Assembly (NCBI GenBank): GCA_002792535.1
Contig: PFOM01000004.1
Coordinates: 1-64,000 of the forward strand
Source of the DNA: Candidatus Peregrinibacteria bacterium CG_4_10_14_0_2_um_filter_38_24
GTDB taxonomy: Bacteria; Patescibacteriota; Gracilibacteria; UBA1369; LOWO2-01-FULL-3
DNA: 64,000 nucleotides
Direction of reading: 5' to 3'
Shown here one piece after another: positions 18,161 through 28,046 of the stretch (its first letter is position 1; the number at the start of each line of letters is the position of its first letter). Under the pieces are notes generated by a model. That model was not told the DNA's origin. It saw only the letters and a program-made list of their open reading frames with translations, and did not search any database. A program made the translations under genes and the position numbers.

Positions 18161-19450
18161 TTATTCGATTATGATTTCTATTTTTTTTAAGGCTTCATCG
18201 GTGTTTTTTTCTGCTTCTTCTGGGGTTTCTCCGCTTCCGGAAATATATCCTACGTAGTCAAATTTTTCTGGAGGGAGCGCTACTTTATCTCCAACATCCA
18301 ACAAAATTTCGATATTGAAATTGTTAGGATCATGCTGTAATTCATCAGGAATGTATAGCTTTTTGATAGTTCCTTTGTTTTTTGGGATGATATATTTCAA
18401 GACTTTGTGTCCTTTATTTTTAACCTCATAAATCCTTTTTTTTCCTAGAGCAATCATTATTGATTCGAACATTAAATTGTATCCTGTGAGATTTAGCATG
18501 TCGTCGTGAAGATTATCGCCGCCAATACGGCACCCTATTTCTACTATTTTTGGACCTTGTGATGTGAATATTATCTCAGTGTGTGTTGCTGAATTTTTTA
18601 TTTTCATTGCTTTAATTGTAAGCTCTATTAATTTTTTAATTTTGGCTTGTTCTTCATCTGAACAGACATATGGTAGACGTGCGGCCAATTGTACAAAATA
18701 TGGCGGATCCATTCTTACTTGATCTTCTGTTCCAAGGATGTGAGATTCTCCATTTTGGACTAGTGCATCTACGCTTATTTCATGTCCATCCATAAACTCT
18801 TCGACCAAATAATCTGTAACCATATCTACGTGCCCGTCTACTCCGATTAGGTCCATTTCCTCTTCATTAAAGGCAAAAACGTCACTGTCGATTGCTTTTT
18901 CTTTTAGGAATTTTATAGAGTTTTCGTAATTTTCTTTTAGAGTTTTTATGTCTTCTTCGTCTTTAATCATGAATGTTCCATAGCTTGCATTTCCTCCGAC
19001 AGGTTTTGCAACACATGGAGTTTTTATCTCCCTTATGCCATTAATCAATTCTTCATAATTTTTACAAAGTTTGAATTTTGGGATTGGAACATTCCCTTTT
19101 TCAAGACATTTTCGCATGTGATATTTGCTTCTACAGTTGAATGCGACGATTGGTTCATTGCCGATACATCCGTATTGTTTTGCCAAAAGTGCGACTAGTG
19201 GAGTAAGCCATTCTGAAGTTTTTATTGTTATTGCGTCAAATTTTTCAGGCTTATTTTTCATGTATTCAAGTGTCTCTTTTGTTTTCCTAAGGTCATATCG
19301 GAAATGTTTTTCAAAAACTTCAGGTTTTGGTTCAAAAGATCCATCACTTAAGAGATATAATTTGTGTCCGAGTTTTTTTGTGTCATAAAAGGCTTGATAT
19401 ACGGCATCTGAGTATTCTGAGCCCGTGACTATCAAAATATTTTTAGCCAT
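18161..19450 (-). CDS. ATP-grasp carboxylate-amine ligase
   Basis: TPCVAKPVGGNASYGTF, EEFMDGHEISVDALV, ATHTEIIFTSQGPKIVEIGCRIGGD; start MAKNILIVTG at 19450 overlaps the upstream stop (TAATG). Confidence 0.88.
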   Translation of the reverse strand: MAKNILIVTGSEYSDAVYQAFYDTKKLGHKLYLLSDGSFEPKPEVFEKHFRYDLRKTKETLEYMKNKPEKFDAITIKTSEWLTPLVALLAKQYGCIGNEPIVAFNCRSKYHMRKCLEKGNVPIPKFKLCKNYEELINGIREIKTPCVAKPVGGNASYGTFMIKDEEDIKTLKENYENSIKFLKEKAIDSDVFAFNEEEMDLIGVDGHVDMVTDYLVEEFMDGHEISVDALVQNGESHILGTEDQVRMDPPYFVQLAARLPYVCSDEEQAKIKKLIELTIKAMKIKNSATHTEIIFTSQGPKIVEIGCRIGGDNLHDDMLNLTGYNLMFESIMIALGKKRIYEVKNKGHKVLKYIIPKNKGTIKKLYIPDELQHDPNNFNIEILLDVGDKVALPPEKFDYVGYISGSGETPEEAEKNTDEALKKIEIIIE

Positions 19451-21852
19451 TAGAATTGTAGGTGATAGAACGGTGGTTTGTCTTTGTACCTTTGTATTGC
19501 CATCCAAAGTATTTTTTCTATCAAATCTTCATAGCTGTATCCTGCGAGTTTTGCGGAGATGGCTATGAAATTATCTGTTTCAAGTGGTGGATTTGGATTT
19601 AATTCAATCACATATGGGTTTCCTTCTTTGTCGACTCTAAATTCTATTTTGCCATAATCGTGACAATCAAAAATATTATAAACATCGAGAGCCATTTCGC
19701 TTATTAATGTTTCGAGTTTTTTGTTTATTTTTGCAGGTTTTTCAACTTTGATTGTATCTAATATGTATTTGTTTTTTCCATCCCAAAGATCTGATGAATA
19801 GATGTGCCAGTGATTTTTTTGTACTTTATCAAAAGTAGAGCGAATCAATGGAAGAACTTCGACATCTTCTTCATTTCCGATGAGGGATACGTCAATTTCT
19901 GTTCCTTCGATGTATTCTTCTATAAGTGCCGGTCTCTTGAAATCTTCAATGATGATTCGTAATTGTTTTTTTAATTCTTTTTCATTTGTAACGACAGATT
20001 GATTGTCGATTCCGAAGAAATTATCAGAATTTGCAGGTTTTACTATCAATGGATATTCGAGTTCATCGCTTATTTTATCGTCCATGCTTTCTACATAATC
20101 CCAATCTGGAGTTGGAATATCGTGATATTCAAGAATTTTTTTGACTTTTATCTTGTCCAAAGAAAGAGATAATGTTCCTGGATTTGAGCCTGTGTAAGGC
20201 AATTGTAGCATGTCGAATAATGCGGCTGAGTGCGATTTTAATAGTGGAGAATTGTAGATCGCCTCACATAAATTCATTACGAAATCCAGATTTGCTCGTT
20301 GAATTTTTTCGATAGGTAATGCCGATTCTCCTACGTCGAATAGGCTTACGTTATAGCCTTTTACTTGAAGTATATTTTTTATGTTTTCTCCTGTGAAAAA
20401 CTTTTTTGCGTTTTCGCTGTAGATTGTAATTGTTGAATTTGCGACGATTCCAATATGTAATTTTTTTATTTTGTTTTTATCTACGATTCTAAGTTTTTCT
20501 ATTTTTGAGGCCTTGATGATTTGTTCACGAAGAATTGAAGCGGAGGATAGGGAAGACTGTCTTGTTGTTTTTCCGAGTGATGAATCTTTATGGAAGCGTG
20601 TTACGTTTATTTCTATTTTACTAATGACTCTGTTCATTAAAGTTTCCGCTTCTTGATATGTGCGTCCTTTTACAACTGCCCATCCTGCGTTCTCAAATCC
20701 TTCTGGTGGAACTAAGATCGCATCTCCTACATTTTTTGTTATTATTAATTGAAGAACGTTTTTTATTTGTTGTGCTTCCTTTATTCCTTCAATATTTGTG
20801 ATAATTCCTGAATGATTCGGGATGAAATAGCGGCAAATTACGCATCCTTTTGCCTGAGTGTTTTTGTAATTTGTGGTTACGCCGCATGCGATTCTTATTC
20901 CTATTTCAACCATATCCGTGTCCCAAACATTTTTAACGTTTGTGTAAATGTCATCTCCTCCCATTCTGGATCCGACCTCGACTATTTTTGTGCCTGTGGA
21001 GGTCATTTTTATTTCTATGTGAGCAAGACTGTTTTGTACACCCAGTGCAATTAACGCTGATTCTGCTAGTTTTATTGCTTCAGCTTCTATTGAGTCTTCT
21101 AGTCTTGCCGGAGCGATATCTCCGTATTCTATGAAGTATGGTGGTTTTATAGGTTGTTTTTCATTTATTCCTATGACGTGTGGAATTCCGTATTGAGAAA
21201 AACATTCTAAACTGATTTCCATTCCATCCATGTATTCTTCATACAAAAAAGTTCCGTTGTTGTATTTAAAAATTGGATTGAATTTTTCGTTACAGTTCTT
21301 TTGTAAATAATCTAAAGTGCTTTTTGCTTCTTCTTCGTTGTTTACTAATATTACGAATTCACTATCTGCTCCCCATGCAGGTTTCATTACTGCAGGGAAA
21401 CCTATTTCTTCCATTCCCTTTTTTAAATCGTTTTTGGTTTTTATCATTTGAAAAAGTGGACTGCCGAGATTTGTTTCGGCAAGTCTTTTTCTCATTTCGT
21501 GTTTGTTTCTTGTTCTGATTGCAGTTTCGTAGCTATTTCCGGGGAGTTTAAATTCTTCGCATACCTTAGCCAAAAGAGGAACGTCGTCTTCCCAAAAAGT
21601 TATTGCTCCGTCGAATTTTATTTCAGGATTGTTTTTTTGAAAAAGTTTTAATTTTTCGATTACTTCTTTGTGGTTGTAGGTGTCAGCTTCTATGAAATAT
21701 GTAATTATTTTTTTGTTTGTATCTAATTTTTGATTAACCAAAATGATGTTTAGGCCTAAGCTTTTTGCTTTTTCAAGTGTGAATTTTTTTTTCTTACCAC
21801 CTGAATTTATGAAGATTATATTTTTGCCTAGCAAGTCTTTGTTTGGGGGCAT
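19450..21852 (-). CDS. Tandem ATP-grasp protein (N-terminal carboxylate-amine ligase + C-terminal D-Ala-D-Ala-ligase-like domain)
   Basis: FPAVMKPAWGADSEFVI...EEYMDGMEISLEC...IVEVGSRMGGD; then YPLIVKPANSDNFFGI...EEYIEGTEIDVSL...YVIELNPNPPLE. Confidence 0.88.
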   Translation of the reverse strand: MPPNKDLLGKNIIFINSGGKKKKFTLEKAKSLGLNIILVNQKLDTNKKIITYFIEADTYNHKEVIEKLKLFQKNNPEIKFDGAITFWEDDVPLLAKVCEEFKLPGNSYETAIRTRNKHEMRKRLAETNLGSPLFQMIKTKNDLKKGMEEIGFPAVMKPAWGADSEFVILVNNEEEAKSTLDYLQKNCNEKFNPIFKYNNGTFLYEEYMDGMEISLECFSQYGIPHVIGINEKQPIKPPYFIEYGDIAPARLEDSIEAEAIKLAESALIALGVQNSLAHIEIKMTSTGTKIVEVGSRMGGDDIYTNVKNVWDTDMVEIGIRIACGVTTNYKNTQAKGCVICRYFIPNHSGIITNIEGIKEAQQIKNVLQLIITKNVGDAILVPPEGFENAGWAVVKGRTYQEAETLMNRVISKIEINVTRFHKDSSLGKTTRQSSLSSASILREQIIKASKIEKLRIVDKNKIKKLHIGIVANSTITIYSENAKKFFTGENIKNILQVKGYNVSLFDVGESALPIEKIQRANLDFVMNLCEAIYNSPLLKSHSAALFDMLQLPYTGSNPGTLSLSLDKIKVKKILEYHDIPTPDWDYVESMDDKISDELEYPLIVKPANSDNFFGIDNQSVVTNEKELKKQLRIIIEDFKRPALIEEYIEGTEIDVSLIGNEEDVEVLPLIRSTFDKVQKNHWHIYSSDLWDGKNKYILDTIKVEKPAKINKKLETLISEMALDVYNIFDCHDYGKIEFRVDKEGNPYVIELNPNPPLETDNFIAISAKLAGYSYEDLIEKILWMAIQRYKDKPPFYHLQF

Positions 21853-22017
21853 TTGTGGTTTTTATATATATGTAAAAACCATAATCTTATTTGGAAAAAA
21901 CACAATAGTTTTTTCGTTAAAAAATGTGTAATTTCTACTTAAGTTTTGTTTGTGAAAATTTCCCTTTTCGTTTAGAGTTGATATTGTCTTTTCTATCACT
22001 ATAAATAATTTATTTTC

Positions 22018-22810
22018 ATGTCTGCTCAGAATTATTTATGGATTTTTTTGCCACTATAATGGTGGGATTTTTGGTCGTGGATCTTGGCTATTTTAATAGG
22101 AATCCGCATAAGATAGGGCCTAAATCTGTGCTTATATAAACAATCTTTTGGATTTCTATTTCTCTTGGATTTGGAGCTTTGATCTTTGTTTTCTTGGGAA
22201 AGGAATTGTTTGCGCAATTTTTGAGTGCTTACCTGACAGAAGAAATGTTATCGATGGATAATCTTTTCGTTATTATGCTTATTTTTAGCTTCTTTAATCT
22301 TGAAGAAAAATATCATCATAAAGTTTTATTTTGGGGAATTTTGGGAGCTGTTGTTTTTAGAGGAATTTTTATAACTGCCGGTGCTGTGGTAATACATCAA
22401 TTTTACTGGGTGTTATATATCTTTGGAGTTTTGCTTATTTATACTGGAATCAAACTTTTTTCTGATAAAAAAGAAGAATATGCTAATTTTGAAAATAGTA
22501 AAATTGTTCGTCTTGCAAGAAAATTCTTGAGATTTACTCCGAATCCTCATAATGGACAATTTATTTCAAAAGAAAATGGAAAGTGGCATTTTACTCTTCT
22601 TTTTATGATTATGCTTCTTGTTGAGATGACTGATGTGATTTTTGCAGTCGATTCTATCCCTGCGACTTTTTCTATATCTCAAAATCCTTTTATAGTTTTT
22701 ACTTCAAACATTTTTGCAGTAATGGGGCTTAGGGCAATGTTTTTCTTGATTGAGAATATTTTGTATAAATTTCATCATTTGTAGAAGGGTTTATCTTTTA
22801 TTCTTGTTTT
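22018..22810 (+). pseudogene. TerC-family membrane protein with several disabling lesions
   Basis: MSAQNYLWIFL (frame 1) then ATIMVGFLVVDLGYFNRNPHKIGPKSVLI*TIFWISISLGFGALIFVFLG...EEMLSMDNLFVIMLIF...MTDVIFAVDSIPA...FHHL*KGLSFILVF (frame 3): frameshift near a T-run, TAA at 22137, TAG at 22782. Confidence 0.82.
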
Positions 22811-23059
22811 TACTGGAACGTTTGATTCTGTACATCGTGGTCATCTTGAGGCATTAAAGAGAGGTTTTCACCATAATCGTGATGTAAAATCTGCATTTGT
22901 TGTTGCCCTATACTGGAGGTCAAGGGGTTTCTGTAAAGGAGCCCTATTAGTTCTTTTTCGGTTAGGCAGTCTGTTGGGGGTGGATCTATTGATGATATTC
23001 GGCATTTGCTTGTTTCTAAAGTTGCTAGTGAAATCGAAGAGGGGAATCATTATCGATAA
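22800..23059 (+). pseudogene. Remnant of a NadD-like nucleotidyltransferase (internal deletion plus frameshift)
   Basis: TGTFDSVHRGHLEALKR at the 5' end; in another frame PISSFSVRQSVGGGSIDDIRHLLVSKVASEIEEGNHYR*, matching NadD N- and C-terminal signatures. Confidence 0.65.
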
Positions 23060-23134
23060 AAATCTTCGGGATTTGTTTATAATTGTGTGATGTACTATAA
23101 TGGCATGAGTTTTTTATAATTTAATGATAACAAT

Positions 23135-23536
23135 ATGAAAGGATATAAAGGAGCAATAGAACAGCTTACTGTTGAGAATGATAATTTTCGAAAAGTTCTT
23201 TATACTGGAAAACATAGCCAACTTGTGGCGATGAGTCTTAAGCCAAATGAAGATATTGGAATGGAGGTTCATGAGGAAAATGATCAGTTTTTTCGTTTTG
23301 AAAAGGGGATTGGAAAGGTGATTATTGACGGAAATGAATATGAAGTTGCGGATGGAGATGCAGTGATTGTTCCGTCTGGAGCTCAGCATAATGTGATTAA
23401 TACGTCTGGTTCAGATGCGTTGAAGCTTTATACTCTATATTCTCCGGCTCATCATCGTGATGGTATTGTGCATGCGACCAAAGAGGAGGCTGAAAAAGAT
23501 GATGAACATTTTGAGGGTGTGACCACGGAGCAGTAG
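23135..23536 (+). CDS. Cupin-domain protein
   Basis: GMEVHEENDQFFRFEKGIGKVIIDGNEYEVADGDAVIVPSGAQHNVIN. Confidence 0.92.
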   Translation: MKGYKGAIEQLTVENDNFRKVLYTGKHSQLVAMSLKPNEDIGMEVHEENDQFFRFEKGIGKVIIDGNEYEVADGDAVIVPSGAQHNVINTSGSDALKLYTLYSPAHHRDGIVHATKEEAEKDDEHFEGVTTEQ

Positions 23537-23646
23537 TTTGTTGTGACACGCATCTGTTGGCTTAAAAATCGGCAGTTTGTCAAACTGCTATTGACTTTTG
23601 GTTGTGTTGCGAGCAAACTGCACCTTGTTATTTTTTAATCACCGTT

Positions 23647-23982
23647 ATGGGAAAGAAATTGTACGTAGGGAACCTACCTTACACAGCAACAGAAGAATCT
23701 CTTCGCACTGCATTTGCAGACGCGGGAACTGTTGAATCAGCAGCTGTAATAGCTGATAAATTTTCCGGCAGATCCAAAGGTTTTGGATTTGTGGAAATGT
23801 CCACAGAAGAAGAAGCTCAAAAAGCTATCGAAATGTGGAATGGCAACGAGATGGAAGGAAGAAAGCTCGTTGTTAACGAAGCTCGTCCAATGGAAGACCG
23901 ACCTCCAAGAAGAACTGGTGGTGGTGGATTTGGAGGAGGAGGTTTTAGAAGGAGAGACTCAGGGGACAACAATAGTTTCTAA
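23647..23982 (+). CDS. RRM-type RNA-binding protein with Gly/Arg tail
   Basis: RNP2 KLYVGNLPY and RNP1 RSKGFGFVEM; ATG at 23647. Confidence 0.93.
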   Translation: MGKKLYVGNLPYTATEESLRTAFADAGTVESAAVIADKFSGRSKGFGFVEMSTEEEAQKAIEMWNGNEMEGRKLVVNEARPMEDRPPRRTGGGGFGGGGFRRRDSGDNNSF

Positions 23983-24010
23983 AGTTTTCGATTTTTAAGA
24001 ATCATATGAA

Positions 24011-24049
24011 TGGAGCCTGCAATAAAATGCGGGCTCCATTTAGTTTTTT
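24011..24049 (+). terminator. Rho-independent terminator-like hairpin
   Basis: TGGAGCCTGC...GCGGGCTCCA then T-rich segment. Confidence 0.7.
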
Positions 24050-24111
24050 GCTTGTTTTGTTATTGTTGAGGCCTTATCCTTATTTAAGTTTAAATCCTTA
24101 AATTTTTTCCT

Positions 24112-26664
24112 ATGGGACTTACTGAGGCACAAGTACAAAAATTGATCGGATTGACGGCTGAAGATGTTGCACAAAATTTGAAGAAACATGGCTTTAATGA
24201 GCTTCCTTCTTCTAAAAAAAGAAGTGTTTTTGCGATTATTCTTGAAATAATGAAGGAGCCAATGCTTTCTTTGCTTTTAGTTTGTGGAGGTATTTATCTC
24301 ATTCTGGGAGATATGGAGGAGGCTATCTTTTTGTCTTTTAGTATTTTGGTTGTTATTGGAATTACGATTTATCAGGAGAATAAAATGGAAAAGGCGCTTA
24401 CTGCACTTAAAGATCTTTCCAGTCCGCGTGCGTTGGTGATTCGTGATGGCGAAAGAATGCGTATTGCCGGTCGGGAAGTGGTTAGTGGTGATATTATTAT
24501 TTTAAATGAAGGTGATCGTGTCCCTGCGGATGCCGTAATTTTGTGGGAAAGAAATCTTTCTGCGGATGAATCTCTTTTGACCGGGGAGTCTGTTCCGGTA
24601 ACTAAATTGCCTACTGATTCAGAAGATGTTGAGTCTGTTCGTCCCGGAGGACAAGATAATTCTTTTGTTTTTTCTGGGAGTTTGATTGTTGCTGGACAAG
24701 GAGTTGCTCGAGTTTTTGCGACGGGGATCAATACGGAAATGGGAAAAATAGGGAAAGCACTTCAATCCATTGAGCCTGAAAAAACTGTTTTGCAAAAAGA
24801 AACTTCTAGGCTTGTTAGATTGTTTTTTATTATCGCTGTTGTGATTTTTGTCGTAATTATTGCTGCTTTTATTTTATGGAGGGGTGAGATTTTGAATGGA
24901 TTTTTGTATGGGATTACTGTTGCTATTTCTCTTTTGCCTGAGGAGTTTGCAGTTGTTCTTACTGTATTTTTGGCGCTTGGTGCTTGGAGAATCTCGAAAA
25001 AGCATGTGCTTACTAGAAAGATTGGTGCTGTGGAAATTTTGGGTGCCGCTACTGTTCTTTGTGTGGATAAAACAGGAACTCTTACTCAGAATGTAATGTC
25101 GATTCAGGAGATTTTTGTAAAAGGAAAAACTCATGATGTTTTAAAAAATAAGAAAAAATCTTTGCCTGAGTATTTTCATGAAATTATTGAATATGCAATT
25201 TTGGCGAGTAAAAAAGATCCTTTTGATCCAATGGAAAAGGCTTTTCTTGAGATTGGCGAAATTACATTGAAGGATACAGAGCATTTGCATGCAGAGTGGA
25301 GTTTGCTTAAGGAATATCCTTTATCTAGAGATTTACTTGCGCTTTCTCATGTGTATAAATCTGATAAAAATGGCAGATTTCATGTTGTTGCTGCGAAAGG
25401 AGCGCCTGAGGCTATTTTTGATCTTTGTCATTTGTTTAAAGAAAAACAGAAAGCTTTGGGAAAGAATATAGAGGCGATGGCTGCGAAAGGACTTCGTGTT
25501 TTGGGAGTCGCAAAAGCTATTTATCGTGGTGATGATTTGCCAACTTCTCAGCATGAATTTGATTTTGAATTTTTGGGTCTTGTTGGACTTGCGGATCCTA
25601 TTAGAGAAACTGTTCCTCATGCTATAGCTGAATGTTATAAAGCGGGAATTCGTGTGATTATGATTACTGGAGATTACCCAATAACTGCGAGAAACATAGG
25701 AGAGCAAATCGGGCTTATGGATCATGGGAATATAATTACTGGGGCTGAACTTGAGAAAATATCTATTAATGAGCTTGCACAGAAAATTAAAAATGTGAAT
25801 GTATTTGCCCGTGTTGTTCCTGAGCAGAAATTGATTATAGTGCAGGCATTGAAGAAAGATGGAGAAATCGTTGCGATGACCGGAGATGGAGTGAATGATG
25901 CTCCCGCCCTTAAGGCTGCGCATATCGGAGTTGCGATGGGGGAGAGAGGAACTGATGTTGCCAGAGAGTCTTCTGCTTTGGTGCTGTTGAAGGATGATTT
26001 TAATTCTATTGTGGCCGCGGTAAAAGTGGGGCGTAGAATTTTTGATAATATTAAAAAGGCGATGGCTTATATCGTAAGCGTGCATGTGCCTATTGCCGGT
26101 CTTGCTCTTTTTCCTGTTTTGTTTAATTGGCCAATAGTTTTTTATCCGGTACATGTTGTTTTTTTGGAATTGATTATTGATCCGGTTTGTTCTGTTGTTT
26201 TTGAAGCGGAAAAAGGAGAATTAAATATTATGTCTCGTGCTCCAAGAAATCCTGCGGATCCGCTTTTTAGTAAAAAATTACTTGTCAGGAGTTTTTTGCA
26301 AGGAGCTGTTTCTTTTTTGATTATTTCTGTTGTTTTTAATGGAACTTTATATTATGGAGTTTCTGATGCTTATGCCAGAACTGTAGCTTTTATTGTTCTG
26401 GTTTCTTCGAATATAGGGCTTGTTTTTGTAAATAGATTTTACGAAGCTTCAGTCTGGAAATCTTTGACGGCTAAGAATCCTGCGCTTTTGTATGTCATTT
26501 TTGGCGCGTTTTCTTTGTTGATTTTATCTGTTTATGTTCCATTTATGAGAGATATTTTCAAATTTGAGGAAATTTCTATTTTGTATTTTTTGTTAGTTAC
26601 TATTATTGGTTTTACTGGAGGAATGTCTTGGAAAATTGTGGAATTTTTTAAATTAAAAAAATAA
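24112..26664 (+). CDS. Cation-translocating P-type ATPase (Ca2+-type)
   Basis: DKTGTLT phosphorylation motif, LTGES, MTGDGVNDAPALKAAHIGVAMG, LLPEEF. Confidence 0.93.
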   Translation: MGLTEAQVQKLIGLTAEDVAQNLKKHGFNELPSSKKRSVFAIILEIMKEPMLSLLLVCGGIYLILGDMEEAIFLSFSILVVIGITIYQENKMEKALTALKDLSSPRALVIRDGERMRIAGREVVSGDIIILNEGDRVPADAVILWERNLSADESLLTGESVPVTKLPTDSEDVESVRPGGQDNSFVFSGSLIVAGQGVARVFATGINTEMGKIGKALQSIEPEKTVLQKETSRLVRLFFIIAVVIFVVIIAAFILWRGEILNGFLYGITVAISLLPEEFAVVLTVFLALGAWRISKKHVLTRKIGAVEILGAATVLCVDKTGTLTQNVMSIQEIFVKGKTHDVLKNKKKSLPEYFHEIIEYAILASKKDPFDPMEKAFLEIGEITLKDTEHLHAEWSLLKEYPLSRDLLALSHVYKSDKNGRFHVVAAKGAPEAIFDLCHLFKEKQKALGKNIEAMAAKGLRVLGVAKAIYRGDDLPTSQHEFDFEFLGLVGLADPIRETVPHAIAECYKAGIRVIMITGDYPITARNIGEQIGLMDHGNIITGAELEKISINELAQKIKNVNVFARVVPEQKLIIVQALKKDGEIVAMTGDGVNDAPALKAAHIGVAMGERGTDVARESSALVLLKDDFNSIVAAVKVGRRIFDNIKKAMAYIVSVHVPIAGLALFPVLFNWPIVFYPVHVVFLELIIDPVCSVVFEAEKGELNIMSRAPRNPADPLFSKKLLVRSFLQGAVSFLIISVVFNGTLYYGVSDAYARTVAFIVLVSSNIGLVFVNRFYEASVWKSLTAKNPALLYVIFGAFSLLILSVYVPFMRDIFKFEEISILYFLLVTIIGFTGGMSWKIVEFFKLKK

Positions 26665-26668
26665 TTGA

Positions 26669-27109
26669 ATGATGAAGGATGTAAAAATAAAACTAGGGTG
26701 TATTTCTTGTGGTACTTGCGAAAGGATTTGTCCTAAAGTTTTTAAAGTTGATGGAGTTTGTGAAGTTATTACTCGTGAATTTGCATCTTATGGTTGGACT
26801 ATGCTTTTTTTGGTGATTTTGATTCGTCCTTTGGCTGATGTGTTTCCTGATTTTGGTGTTTTAAGGACACTTGTTTCTATGCGTAGAGAATTTGGAATTT
26901 TTTCCGGAATACTTATTTTGAATCATTTTTTTGGATTTCTTGTTCAGGCCAATATGCCGATTTTGGCTTCATTTAAGGAAAGTTGGATGTGGGATTATAA
27001 AGGTATTTATTTTTGGAGCGATTTATGTTTATCTTGTTGGATGCGGAAATTCTTTGTCTTATGCTGTGATTGTCGCTGTTTTCTGGGGGTTGTTTCTGTT
27101 GAAAATTGA
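26669..27109 (+). pseudogene. Ferredoxin N-terminus joined to a ferric-reductase-like membrane domain, 3' frameshifted
   Basis: GCISCGTCERICPKVFKVDGVCEV followed directly by FASYGWTMLFLVILIRPL...RREFGIFSGILILNHF; hydrophobic continuation lies in another frame (KVFIFGAIYVYLVGCGNSLSYAVIVAVFWGLFLLK, to 27149). Confidence 0.6.
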
Positions 27110-27157
27110 AATAAGATTGCCTGAAAAAATAATGAATTTTTTTTACTAATTAAATTT

Positions 27158-27877
27158 ATGCAACATTTTTTTATAAATCAGGAACTTAAGGAGGGGAAGA
27201 TCATGATTACAGATCCGGATCTTCTTCATCAGATGAAAACTGTGATGAGATTTGAGGCGGGGGATAAGTGTGTTTTTTTGGACGGGAAAGGTGCGAAGGC
27301 GAATGGAGTTTTCGATGTTGTGGCGAAAAAGGAGGCGGTTATTGTTTTGACAGAAGTGACTCACTCTGCTGTAGATGGCCGAAAAGTGAATCTATACATC
27401 GCTTTGTCGAAAAAACCTGCAACGCTAGAATTGATAGTGCAAAAGGTTACTGAGATTGGAGTGACGGATATTTTTCCTATTGTTACAAATAGATGTCAGG
27501 TGAAGGAAATGAGAAATGTTCCAAGATTTCTTTCTATCATGAGCGAGGCGGCCGAGCAAAGTGAGAGGTGCGTTTTGCCTGTATTGCATGAGGTTATTTC
27601 GTGGAAAGATTTTTTGAAGGATTTTCCGAAAGGTGAAGTTTTGGTTGGGGATGCGAGGCAACATGACGTGAAGTTAGGGGAATATTTAAGGGAGAGGGCC
27701 GACTTCGTCGGCGTGGTAGGCATGGTCGGTGTTGTGATTGGACCGGAAGGAGGGCTTACAGATGAGGAAATCTCTGAGGCAAAATCCAAAGGTGCAAAAA
27801 TCTTTTTGTTAGGCGAGAATGTATTAAGAATGGAAACTGCGGCAATTTCTGCTATTTCGATGGTGATGTTCGAGTAA
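27158..27877 (+). CDS. rsmE: 16S rRNA (uracil-1498-N3)-methyltransferase
   Basis: VIGPEGGLTDEEI, LGENVLRMETAAISAISM. Confidence 0.92.
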   Translation: MQHFFINQELKEGKIMITDPDLLHQMKTVMRFEAGDKCVFLDGKGAKANGVFDVVAKKEAVIVLTEVTHSAVDGRKVNLYIALSKKPATLELIVQKVTEIGVTDIFPIVTNRCQVKEMRNVPRFLSIMSEAAEQSERCVLPVLHEVISWKDFLKDFPKGEVLVGDARQHDVKLGEYLRERADFVGVVGMVGVVIGPEGGLTDEEISEAKSKGAKIFLLGENVLRMETAAISAISMVMFE

Positions 27878-28026
27878 GGAATTGTGGAATTAATATGTCC
27901 ATTCGCAATAGGTTAAAGCAATTTACCAAATCTAACATGTACGATTTAGCAAATTTGAGTCGGTCATGACCGACTCAAAAGCTTTAACAAGCTATTGCTC
28001 ACGAACATATCAATTCTACAATTCCT
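27877..28026 (+). repeat. Three-way-junction element A
   Basis: 35-nt outer arms (27877-27911/27992-28026), inner stem 27912-27919/27981-27988, hairpin 1 27922-27953 with loop TAACATGTAC, 26-bp perfect palindrome 27954-27979. Confidence 0.9.
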
Positions 28027-28046
28027 GATCAGTCAAAAAGCACGAT

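Noticed and set aside
22018-22810. Alternative genetic code as explanation for stops in the terC-like frame
   Set aside because: The stops are TAA and TAG plus a frameshift; TGA, TAA and TAG all act as normal stops for neighbouring genes.
25333-26154. 273-aa minus-strand ORF inside the P-type ATPase gene
   Set aside because: Fully antisense to a well-supported gene; composition (Ser/Asn/Arg/His-rich) typical of spurious ORFs.
26150-26160. GTACATGTTG resembling the reverse complement of the element A/C loop
   Set aside because: Lies inside P-type ATPase coding sequence with no flanking inverted repeats.
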